From contig DOLC01000116.1 in the NCBI GenBank assembly GCA_003509545.1, forward strand, positions 1 through 13,632: a stretch of 13,632 bases of DNA. Direction: 5' to 3'. The notes below the pieces were generated by a model, which did no database searches, was not told where the DNA came from, and worked only from the letters and a program-made list of their open reading frames with translations. A program made the position numbers and the translations under genes. Numbering within the stretch: position 1 is the first letter of the stretch; each line of letters starts with the position of its first letter. This document shows, piece by piece, positions 6,733 through 13,608 of this stretch. The DNA comes from Peptococcaceae bacterium (GTDB lineage: Bacteria > Bacillota > DSM-521 > Neomoorellales > Neomoorellaceae).

Positions 6733-7758
6733 TTAAGGCTTTAGGAGGGTTTTCAGGCCGGCATAATCCTGTTTCATCTGGAAGGCCCGGGCCCAGTCTT
6801 CTAAGTCTAGAATGTGCCCTATAGTGCTCTTTATATCAATGAAATTCCGGGCTGCCAGCCTTAAGACCGCGGCTAAATTCCCGGGCGTGGAGGCCGAAGA
6901 ACCTATGAGGTCTACTTCCCGGTAGTGGATTTCATTGGGATCTATCTCGGCCGTGCTCCCCGCCGGGCAGCCGGCAAAGAGCACACACGTCCCGCCTTTC
7001 TTGGCGAGGCTTACGGCTTCCCTGATTATGGCCGGTATTCCCACATCGATGAATACTACGTCGACTCCCGGTCCGTCGGTGACTTCCCGCACCGCCGACT
7101 TTACTTCCTCGGGCGCCACCGCTACCGTAGCGCCGAACCTTAAGGCGAGATTCCTTCTTTCCTCCTGGGGCTCTGAAACAATGACCCGCCTGGCGCCGCG
7201 CCAGAGGGCTAACTGCACGTGATAGAGGCCTATGGGGCCCGCGCCCATAATGCAAACATCCTGCCCGGGAGATAGCCGGGACCGCTGGACCCCGTGGAAG
7301 GCAGCGGCTACTGGCTCGGCGGCCGCCGCTTCTTCCAAGGAGATTTCTGCTGGCAAGGGTATCACGTGCCCTTTTGAAACGGCTTCCCGCGGTACTTTTA
7401 CGTATTCAGCAAAGGCGCCGTCCAGTTCATAACCGATAGTGGTGCGGTTAAGACATATGTTGGGCCGGCCGCTCTGGCAAGCATAACATGTACCGCAGGG
7501 TATAACCGGGTAGACAGTGACCCGATCGCCGGGTTTCCATCCTTCTACTTCCTCCCCCACTTCGGCTATTGTCCCTGAGAATTCATGGCCGATTATGCGC
7601 GGCGCCGGGATAACTTTGGTGCCCCGGTAAATTTTTACGTCGGTGCCGCACACGCCAGCATAGGCTACCTTAATTATTATTTCTCCCGGCCCGGCCTGGG
7701 GCTTCTCTACTTCTTTAAGCTCAAGCTGGCCGGGGCTTAAGAAGTAAAGGGCTTTCAT
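6733..7758 (-). CDS. Zinc-dependent medium-chain dehydrogenase (sorbitol/threonine dehydrogenase-like)
   Basis: 341-residue MDR-family alcohol/polyol dehydrogenase, NAD(P)-dependent. Catalytic zinc ligands are Cys37 (GVCGTD), His58 and Glu59 (GHE), with Glu148 (AAEPV) as a likely fourth. The structural zinc lobe is complete: Cys88, Cys91, Cys94 and Cys102. The Rossmann motif is GAGPIG (172-177), and Glu196 ends the second strand (VSEP), which favours NAD over NADP. The expected reaction is oxidation of a secondary hydroxyl on a polyol, sugar acid or amino alcohol to the ketone. It is encoded 31 bases downstream of the class II aldolase and 92 bases upstream of kinase 1, in the same direction. 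The order suggests oxidation before phosphorylation and cleavage. Substrate assignment within the L-iditol, threonine or galactitol-phosphate dehydrogenase group is not possible here. Confidence 0.93.
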   Translation of the reverse strand: MKALYFLSPGQLELKEVEKPQAGPGEIIIKVAYAGVCGTDVKIYRGTKVIPAPRIIGHEFSGTIAEVGEEVEGWKPGDRVTVYPVIPCGTCYACQSGRPNICLNRTTIGYELDGAFAEYVKVPREAVSKGHVIPLPAEISLEEAAAAEPVAAAFHGVQRSRLSPGQDVCIMGAGPIGLYHVQLALWRGARRVIVSEPQEERRNLALRFGATVAVAPEEVKSAVREVTDGPGVDVVFIDVGIPAIIREAVSLAKKGGTCVLFAGCPAGSTAEIDPNEIHYREVDLIGSSASTPGNLAAVLRLAARNFIDIKSTIGHILDLEDWARAFQMKQDYAGLKTLLKP

Positions 7759-7789
7759 AGGCCGTCTCTCCCCTCGAATAAGCTCAGTT

Positions 7790-8371
7790 TTAACTTAGGG
7801 CGTGGTAGTCTTGGCCTAGTAAGAGGTATATGTGGGCGTTCTCTTCGATTTCTTCTAAGATGATAAAGGCGTGCCTTAAATCTTTAGCTATCACCGTAAC
7901 ACCGTGGTTCTGCATGAGCACGGCATGGTGGTGGCGCAGTACTTCCAGGACGTTCTGGGCGAGCTCTTCGCTCCCCGGTGGAGCATAAGGAACCGCTGGG
8001 AGCTTCCCTACTCTGGCGATGTAGCCTGGCGTAAGTCTAGGCATGGCGTCGGCAAAGTTTAAGTCTTTCCGGCAAGATACTGCCACAGTGTAGGCGGGGT
8101 GGGCGTGGATTACGGCATGGACATCGTCGCGGAGCTTTAAGATGCTACTATGGAAGCGCCATTCTTTAGAGGGTTGACCCCCATTTAAAATCTCTCCATC
8201 TAGCGTAATCTCTACTATGTCCTCTTTGGTTACTTCCCCCAGAGAGTAGCCAGTAGGGGTGATATAGAGTCCCCTTTCAGTCCTTACACTCACGTTTCCA
8301 CCTGTACTGCTTACTAGCTTACGCTGGTATAGTTGATGGCATACTTCAACTAATTGTTCTTTGAGGTCCAC
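7790..8371 (-). CDS. Class II aldolase (L-fuculose-1-phosphate aldolase/ribulose-5-P 4-epimerase family)
   Basis: 193-residue zinc enzyme of the aldolase II/adducin family. Phosphate-binding segments: STGGNVSVR (22-30) and TPTGYS (38-43). The catalytic acid is Glu70 in SKEWRFH, and the zinc ligands are His89 and His91 in HAHP and His155 in QNHG; these line up with Glu73, His92, His94 and His155 of E. coli FucA. The family cleaves a sugar phosphate into dihydroxyacetone phosphate and an aldehyde, or epimerises it, and some members act on 4-carbon acid-sugar phosphates. It is about 20 residues shorter than FucA, mainly at the C-terminus where FucA has a mobile tail. The GTG start at 8371 follows a GGGGAGGAGG site. 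The coding sequence looks less GC-rich than the flanking kinases. The product of the kinase step is its likely substrate. Confidence 0.9.
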   Translation of the reverse strand: MDLKEQLVEVCHQLYQRKLVSSTGGNVSVRTERGLYITPTGYSLGEVTKEDIVEITLDGEILNGGQPSKEWRFHSSILKLRDDVHAVIHAHPAYTVAVSCRKDLNFADAMPRLTPGYIARVGKLPAVPYAPPGSEELAQNVLEVLRHHHAVLMQNHGVTVIAKDLRHAFIILEEIEENAHIYLLLGQDYHALS

Positions 8372-8539
8372 AGAACTTCCTCCTCCCCAAATCTATCATC
8401 TGCCAAAGATTCAGCTGCTGCCTGACCTTTTAAAGCCCCATTGGATTTCCCGTGTAACCCCAATCCTTCAGTCTGCAACTTTACCTGCCCCCAGTAACAC
8501 CGATGCTATTCCTTTCCACGGAGCACTCCCTTGTTTCCT
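8372..8539 (-). other. Intergenic gap between the LarA-like and aldolase genes
   Basis: 168 bases without a credible gene. It contains a sigma-54-like element (8474-8490) and a short ambivalent structure in which ATTGG (8440-8444) can pair with CCAAT (8460-8464), or GGATT (8443-8447) with AATCC (8462-8466), but not both. The gap is long for an operon, so an internal promoter or a leader element is likely. Confidence 0.4.
8474..8490 (-). promoter_or_regulatory. Imperfect sigma-54-like promoter element upstream of the aldolase
   Basis: On the minus strand the element reads GGGCAGGTAAAGTTGCA. The -24-like GGCA and -12-like TTGCA halves are both good, but 11 bases instead of the canonical 10 separate GG from GC. 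It lies about 105 bases upstream of the aldolase start. The presence of a sigma-54 activator gene in the same cluster makes it worth listing; the spacing argues against it. Confidence 0.2.
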
Positions 8540-9808
8540 TTAAAGGAGTTTCCCCTCGCCGTCAAATTGTATTTCTACGGGGCCTTCCAGGACTTCTATG
8601 TCAGAACGCCCCTTTAGTTCTCTAAGGCAAGCCTCGGAAACGTACATATCGCTCAGTTCCAAGGTATTCTTTATCCGGATAACTTTGGCTTCCTGACTGT
8701 CTACCGGTCCTATCCACAGGAAGGCCGTTTTTATAGCCAGTTCATCTGTCTCTAAAGTAACCGGTATTTTGCCCCTCTCCGGGAAGGTGGAAGTTATACA
8801 ATTGGCATACATCTGCTCAAAATCTATCTTGTTTACCAACCTCCGGGTGGTAAGATCCGCCAACCCTATACCTACGGCATTGCCGTGGCTCTCTTCGGTA
8901 AGGTCCAGCACTACCACCACCTCTATATCCGGTCTTTCGGGGTCCGGCACCCCCTTAATCTTGATCCTCCCTATCACGTTGGTATCCATGCCGCAGCCGC
9001 TCACGTTTTTCCCCATCTCTTCCACTATGAGCACGTCTATTTTGTCCAGAGGTAAAGAAGGCATCAGTTCCCGCTGTTTACTAAGTAGCCTCTTCTCCCT
9101 TTCTTCTATCTCTTGGGGTTCCATGGCTTCTATTATGGCCGTGTGGTCATAAGCATCTTCTACTATGCCTACACCTAAGGCTACCGGAGCCTTTTCTATC
9201 ATTACCCTGGCCACTTCGGTTATATGTTCTCTCAAGCCCCATGCCCCGTAGCGGTGTATGTTGGCCGCTCCTTTGTGCTTACCCAAGCCTATGGCTAAAA
9301 GCTTCACCACCCCGCTCTCGATGTCGCCGCGGAAGTCGGTGTGCAGCTTTATCCGGTTAATGGCTATGATGGCGTCGGCACCATAGGCCTCTTTGTCCAT
9401 GAACACTTCTACGCCCTTGTCTGTCCTGCCCAGGGAAACTACTTCCATGGAGGAAATTATCGGCGCGCCCGCATATTCTTCTGTAATGCCGTAGCTCTCC
9501 AGCACCTCCCTTTGACCTTCGGCCGTAGCCCCCCCGTGACTGCCCATGGCCGGGACTATGAAGGGCCTGCCCCCGTATCTCTTTATCTCTTCTACCACGG
9601 TCTTGACTATAAGGGCGATGTTGTTAATCCCGCGGCTCCCCACGGCTACGGCCACCCTCTTGCCGCCGGCCACCCTTTCCCGGATCCGCGTCCGGGCCAT
9701 CTCCTCCCGGATCTTCCCTGGGATATCCCCCAGGACCAAATCGGGGAACTTCTGCTTGATGCGGTACATCCTGGGCAAAACTACATTTTCCAATCCTTCT
9801 ATGCGCAT
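8540..9808 (-). CDS. LarA-like protein (DUF2088, nickel-pincer racemase/epimerase superfamily)
   Basis: 422-residue protein of the lactate-racemase LarA superfamily, whose characterised members use the nickel-pincer nucleotide (NPN) to racemise or epimerise the carbon bearing a 2-hydroxy acid. The N-terminal half has MGSHGGAT (88-95, His91 corresponding to the first catalytic His), KLHTDFRGDIESGVVK (154-169, with His156 and Lys169, the likely NPN-attachment lysine), and His185 16 residues later, the same distance as the Lys-His pair of LarA. The C-terminal DUF2088 half includes EEMGKNVSGCGMDTN (263-277). No signal peptide or membrane segment. It may act on a hydroxy or sugar acid other than lactate. 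None of the NPN-synthesis genes (larB, larC, larE) is in the window. GGGAGG precedes the ATG. It follows the transporter gene, with a strong hairpin between them. Confidence 0.85.
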   Translation of the reverse strand: MRIEGLENVVLPRMYRIKQKFPDLVLGDIPGKIREEMARTRIRERVAGGKRVAVAVGSRGINNIALIVKTVVEEIKRYGGRPFIVPAMGSHGGATAEGQREVLESYGITEEYAGAPIISSMEVVSLGRTDKGVEVFMDKEAYGADAIIAINRIKLHTDFRGDIESGVVKLLAIGLGKHKGAANIHRYGAWGLREHITEVARVMIEKAPVALGVGIVEDAYDHTAIIEAMEPQEIEEREKRLLSKQRELMPSLPLDKIDVLIVEEMGKNVSGCGMDTNVIGRIKIKGVPDPERPDIEVVVVLDLTEESHGNAVGIGLADLTTRRLVNKIDFEQMYANCITSTFPERGKIPVTLETDELAIKTAFLWIGPVDSQEAKVIRIKNTLELSDMYVSEACLRELKGRSDIEVLEGPVEIQFDGEGKLL

Positions 9809-9842
9809 TTTTCAACCTCCCATCCCGGATGAAACATGAAGG

Positions 9843-9891
9843 GAGGGAGTTAATGTCGCGGCTTAAGCGGGCCGTGGACATTAACTCCCTC
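9843..9891. promoter_or_regulatory. Strong intercistronic stem-loop between transporter and LarA-like genes
   Basis: GAGGGAGTTAATGTC (9843-9857) and GACATTAACTCCCTC (9877-9891) are perfect 15-base inverted repeats around a 19-base loop that itself holds the palindrome GCTTAAGC (9861-9868). It lies in the 115-base gap between the transporter stop and the LarA-like start. On the minus strand no T-run follows, so it is more likely an attenuating, processing or stabilising structure than a factor-independent terminator. Confidence 0.6.
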
Positions 9892-9923
9892 TTACCCTCT
9901 TACCGCGACTTCTGCCCACCGGT

Positions 9924-11366
9924 TTACTTAATTATGCCAAACTGCTGCATGATGGAAATTGCTGCCATTCCCAAGAGGAACAGGCCGGAAAGGATAACGC
10001 AAGCGGTGAGGACGGGACCCATGTGGTATTCTTTGGGAAGAACCTTCCTCTCCGTCCATACTTGGGCCAGGCACCAGATGCCGCAGGTCAGGCTACCGCC
10101 TATCATGGTAGCATAGGTTACCATGGTGGTGAAGGTCAGACCCAACCAGTTGTAGGCCAGGCCGGCCAGCACCATGTAAGCCCAAACCCATTTGGCTATG
10201 CCGTCTTTGCCGGCCTCCCGGATAACTTTGAAGGCCGGGGCAAAGGATTCATAAGTGGTGGCCGGGTACAGCTCGAAAACGCTGTAAAGGGTCCCCCACA
10301 GAGCGCACCATATACCTAGGTAGTACAGGTATAGGAGGGAGGGATGGAGCTGGGTCAGGAATAACGCCTGGTGTTCCATGAGCTGGGTACCCGCCGGCAC
10401 GAGCTGCCTCGGATGGAGGAGGGTGGCGCCCAGAATGGTGACCGCAGCGGTAATTACCAGCAGGGCTCCGAAGCTCACCACAACGTCCGTGGCCGGCGCC
10501 TTGAGCCAGGCCCGGGCCTTATTCAATTCTTCCTCTTCCACGGGCAGGGCAAACTTAGCGTTGGGATCGGCGGCCAAGAGTTTCTCCTGGATTTCCGCCA
10601 GATTAGGCAGCCCCAACGCTCCCCAGCCCTTATTGCGGTAGAGTCCCACATATCCGATGTAGTCATAAGTGCCTCCGCCGATGGCTCCCACGTACCCCAC
10701 CAGTTCCACCCATAGCTTGCGGTTGGCCACGTCGGCATATTTCTCAATAACCCACGGTTCATATCCGGAGGGGATGGTGGGAAAAATTCCCAGGAAGGCC
10801 TGGATCCAATCCGGCCTGGCCGCAAAAACCCCTACCAGAAAGGCTACTACCATGGTGACTACAATGGTCGTCTGGGCCTTTTCCACCCAGTTGTAGCTCC
10901 CTATAACTGCAACAACTAACGTGCCGAGGATGTATATTGTGGCCCACCATTTGATATCCAGGACACCGGTCCATTTGGTAGTGACGTCCCCCAGGAGGTT
11001 GGACAGGCCGCCCACCCAAGAGGGGAAACATATTATGGTCAGTATACCCATCATAATGGGAAACCAGTTCTTGGGTCCGGGAAAGATCTGCCCCCAGCGC
11101 GTCATGGGGTGCTCACCGGTTAAAACGACATACCGGGTACCGCTAATGGCCATAAACCCCTTGGACAGCGCGCCGGCCAGAAGGCACCACAGCACGGCGT
11201 AGCCGAAGAGGGCCCCTCCCCGGGGAGCGAAAAAGACCTCGCCGCTCCCTACCGTCGCCGAAGCCAGGATGAAGCCGGGTCCCAGAAAGGCCAGCAGCCC
11301 CTTCCAGCCCATGTTGAGCCTCGGGTCCGGCTCCGGATACTTAAACAGGCTATTGGCCAAATTCAC
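9924..11366 (-). CDS. Nramp-superfamily transporter lacking the DPGN metal-binding motif
   Basis: 480-residue polytopic inner-membrane protein with about 11 hydrophobic helices. The first helix carries the Nramp-like GPGF (29-32) followed by ASATVGSGEV (35-44): where canonical Nramp metal transporters have DPGN there is GSGE (40-43). The sixth-helix region reads GAIGGGTYDYIGY (227-239) instead of the usual MPHN. The metal-coordinating Asp, Asn and Met are therefore missing, which argues against ordinary Mn/Fe transport. A charged cytoplasmic insertion of about 50 residues (243-295) separates two helices. Inference: it imports the carbon source of this cluster, since no other permease is present. 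The start is GTG at 11364-11366, but GGGAGGTG lies only two to three bases upstream; a TTG at codon 3 (11358-11360) has better spacing. Confidence 0.85.
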   Translation of the reverse strand: MNLANSLFKYPEPDPRLNMGWKGLLAFLGPGFILASATVGSGEVFFAPRGGALFGYAVLWCLLAGALSKGFMAISGTRYVVLTGEHPMTRWGQIFPGPKNWFPIMMGILTIICFPSWVGGLSNLLGDVTTKWTGVLDIKWWATIYILGTLVVAVIGSYNWVEKAQTTIVVTMVVAFLVGVFAARPDWIQAFLGIFPTIPSGYEPWVIEKYADVANRKLWVELVGYVGAIGGGTYDYIGYVGLYRNKGWGALGLPNLAEIQEKLLAADPNAKFALPVEEEELNKARAWLKAPATDVVVSFGALLVITAAVTILGATLLHPRQLVPAGTQLMEHQALFLTQLHPSLLYLYYLGIWCALWGTLYSVFELYPATTYESFAPAFKVIREAGKDGIAKWVWAYMVLAGLAYNWLGLTFTTMVTYATMIGGSLTCGIWCLAQVWTERKVLPKEYHMGPVLTACVILSGLFLLGMAAISIMQQFGIIK

Positions 11367-11615
11367 ACACCTCCCAAGTTTTAGGGTTTTTCGTTTTTCG
11401 ATTTAAATCAGACGCTCAAGGATTACGTGACCACCGATTTGACCCGGACCCCCTACGCCGCTTTCGTCACCTCCTTCGCTCCCATACGTCACACGTCACA
11501 AACCACCCCCTTCCCGGAATTCTCTTTCCTGCCGGCCCCTCAAGGCCTTGGGTCCACCCGCCGGCCCCGGCCACCGATTCCCGCCTATAAACGCCCTTTT
11601 GCGGTGAGAGACCCG
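11367..11615 (-). other. Upstream region of the transporter gene with repeats
   Basis: About 249 bases without a credible gene. It holds CGTCAC at 11465-11470 and a tandem pair ACGTCAC-ACGTCAC at 11486-11499, and two copies of GTTTTTC (11386-11399) that place an A-rich tract just before the transporter ribosome binding site. Two copies of GCCGGCCCC also occur (starting near 11532 and 11560). No clear sigma-A or sigma-54 promoter and no terminator for the upstream genes were found. Confidence 0.4.
11486..11499. repeat. Tandem 7-base repeat ACGTCAC
   Basis: ACGTCAC occurs twice back to back, and CGTCAC a third time 15 bases to the left (11465-11470). Spaced direct repeats upstream of a transporter gene could be a regulator-binding site, but the copies are short and could be chance. 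Confidence 0.4.
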
Positions 11616-12083
11616 CTACGTTTGTCCGGCCCGGCCCACCGTTCCTTCGATAAGGCTAACCGCCTTCCGGCACCTCAAAAAAGCGTAAGTAGCATATCCA
11701 ACCAAGACGAAGATGATCAGGATAAAAGGAGTCCGGAAAAACCCAACCATTAGCCCGGTTACCACCCAGCCGGCGATGGCGATGTTCTTCCATCCCTTTT
11801 CCAGGCGGCGGTAGTAGGCGAGCATCTCGGCCAGCTCGGCCCTGGCGGCGGCGGGATCGAGGTTGCCCTTTGAGGCCAGCGCCTCGGTCTTCGGCACAGG
11901 TCCGTCATCGCGGTGCCGGAGGAGTTTATTCAGGTAGTACAGCGACAGCAAGGTGAAAAGGGAGGCCAGAAAGTAGTTCCCCTCCATGAAGGTGCTCAGG
12001 GCTAAACCGGCAAAGCCCGCCAGGGCTATCCCCCGAGCCAGGATCAATCCCCGTGGCTTCTGACTAGTAGTACTGCGCCTCAA
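11616..12083 (-). CDS. Small membrane protein of unknown function (155 aa)
   Basis: Predicted four-helix membrane protein: hydrophobic segments at about 13-31, 37-54, 100-116 and 118-136, with a central hydrophilic stretch (55-98) that is rich in Arg, Asp, Ala and Glu and could form an amphipathic helix. The layout is two hairpins around a soluble linker. I do not recognise a family. The TTG start at 12081-12083 overlaps the end of kinase 2 by 20 bases, which suggests translational coupling. AAGGA lies only about two bases from the TTG, so the start is uncertain and a TTG at codon 13 is an alternative. The protein could be an accessory subunit for transport or simply co-transcribed. Confidence 0.6.
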   Translation of the reverse strand: MRRSTTSQKPRGLILARGIALAGFAGLALSTFMEGNYFLASLFTLLSLYYLNKLLRHRDDGPVPKTEALASKGNLDPAAARAELAEMLAYYRRLEKGWKNIAIAGWVVTGLMVGFFRTPFILIIFVLVGYATYAFLRCRKAVSLIEGTVGRAGQT

Positions 12084-13608
12084 TTTCCTTCAACTCCCAA
12101 AAACAGTCTTTTAGGCGCGGATATAAACTTTTATATAACTTATAAGTGGCTCTATATATATCCTTATACTGGCAATTAGGAAAATATGATTTATACCCCT
12201 TTACCGCGGCCCGCAGGGCGTCTTTATAGTCACCATACACGCCGGCGGCCAGCCCTCCCAGCATGGCGGCACCAAGGACGGCCGTCTCGTGGAATTCCAA
12301 CACCCTTATCTCCTTGCCGGTGATATCCGCCCTCAGCTGGGCCCAAAAATCGTTCTTGCCCCCCTTCCCCACCACCGCAATGGTTTTCACCTCCTTCCCC
12401 AGGAGTTCTTCCGCCACTTCCAAGTTGGCCTTTAAACCGTAGCTCCCGCCTTCGAGAACCGCCCGGATGAGGTCGTTCTTGGTGGTCTTAAGGTGCAGGC
12501 CGAAAAATATTCCCCTGGCATGAGGGTCCCAGATGGGGCTTCTCTCGCCCGACATATAGGGCAAGAATACTACCCCTCGGGCCCCGGGCCGGGACCGGGC
12601 GGCTTCCGCGCACAGCACATCGTAAGCATCCAGACCGCTCAATTCGGCCACGTGCTTTTCCGTGGAACCCAGGACATCCCTTGCCCAACGGAAGGCCGCC
12701 CCTACCGCCACCATGGCCCCCATGCCCAGCCACCTCTGGGGAACTACATGGCACCGGTTGAGAAACCGCGCTTCAAAAAGGGGCTTGGCAAAACATACAG
12801 CCAGGACGTCCGAAGTGCCTGAAGTCTCAAAGACGTCTCCTTCTTCTGTAACTCCCGCCGCAAAGGCCGAGCAGGCGCTGTCGGCTCCTCCCATGGCCAC
12901 CGGTATACCCGCGGGCAGTCCCAGGAGCCTGGCACCCTTCTCATCCAGCCGGCCCACCCTCTGGTGGGAGGGTATGAGTTCGGGCAACTTGTTCATTTCT
13001 ACTTCATAGGCTTCACAAAGGGCCGGGGACCACTTCAGGATTGTTCGCTGGTCGAAGAGGCCGGTGAGGGAAGCGTTGGAATAATCCATGCCGAACCTTC
13101 CCGTCAGCACCCCGGCCAGGTAGGTGTTGGCGTGCCCGAAGAACCTGGTTGACCGGTAAACTTCCGGCTCGTGCTCCTTCAGCCAGCGAATACTGGTACC
13201 GGATATGGTACCTGCCGCCACCCTGTTCCCGCTCTCTTGGAGAAACCACTCCAGGGGCCTGCGTTCTTGAATGGCAGAAGCTTCCTGCCAGGACCGGGTA
13301 TCCAGGTAGAGGATGGCGGGACGCAGGGGCTCACCGGCGTCATTTAGGGCCACCAGGGAAGGGCACATGTTGCTTAGACCTATGCCTACGACTTCGCGGT
13401 CGCGGATTTTCTCCTTTATTCTGTCCATGCAGATTCGTATTTTTTCCAGCCAGTCCCTGGGGTGGGATTCGGCCCACCCCGGGCCGGGGAAGGACAGTTC
13501 CAGGGGCTCCGTAGCCAGGGCCATGAGCCGGCCGTCAAGGTTAAAGGCTCCTACCTTGACGCCTCCGCCACCCACGTCTATACCGAGGAGAAGTTCCCGC
13601 GCCTCCAC
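12064..13608 (-). CDS. FGGY-family carbohydrate kinase 2 (xylulokinase-like)
   Basis: 514-residue FGGY kinase. N-terminal phosphate loop GIDVGGGGVKV (9-19), substrate segment YLDTRS (101-106), catalytic Asp243 in GGADSACSAF, second phosphate-binding loop ETSGTSD (261-267), and the C-terminal signature SPIWDPHARGIFFGL followed by GKGGKND in the ATP site. The sequence shares subfamily-specific blocks with the kinase at 5153-6640 but is clearly diverged, so the two are paralogues that probably act on related substrates. GTG at 13606-13608 is chosen because AGGGGAAG lies about eight bases upstream and the DVGGGG loop then begins at the usual distance. It is the first complete gene of the minus-strand cluster in the window; its upstream region is cut by the window edge, so its promoter is not visible. 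The last 20 bases overlap the small membrane protein gene. Confidence 0.92.
   Translation of the reverse strand: MEARELLLGIDVGGGGVKVGAFNLDGRLMALATEPLELSFPGPGWAESHPRDWLEKIRICMDRIKEKIRDREVVGIGLSNMCPSLVALNDAGEPLRPAILYLDTRSWQEASAIQERRPLEWFLQESGNRVAAGTISGTSIRWLKEHEPEVYRSTRFFGHANTYLAGVLTGRFGMDYSNASLTGLFDQRTILKWSPALCEAYEVEMNKLPELIPSHQRVGRLDEKGARLLGLPAGIPVAMGGADSACSAFAAGVTEEGDVFETSGTSDVLAVCFAKPLFEARFLNRCHVVPQRWLGMGAMVAVGAAFRWARDVLGSTEKHVAELSGLDAYDVLCAEAARSRPGARGVVFLPYMSGERSPIWDPHARGIFFGLHLKTTKNDLIRAVLEGGSYGLKANLEVAEELLGKEVKTIAVVGKGGKNDFWAQLRADITGKEIRVLEFHETAVLGAAMLGGLAAGVYGDYKDALRAAVKGYKSYFPNCQYKDIYRATYKLYKSLYPRLKDCFWELKEIEAQYY

Noticed and set aside
9843..9891. Factor-independent terminator after the transporter gene
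   Set aside because: The stem is strong, but the transcribed strand has no T-run after it and the loop is long at 19 bases. Kept as a generic regulatory stem-loop.
11427..11753. 108-codon plus-strand frame in the transporter upstream region
   Set aside because: Its composition is Pro/Arg/Thr-rich and non-protein-like, it overlaps the end of the membrane protein gene antisense, and it has no ribosome binding site.
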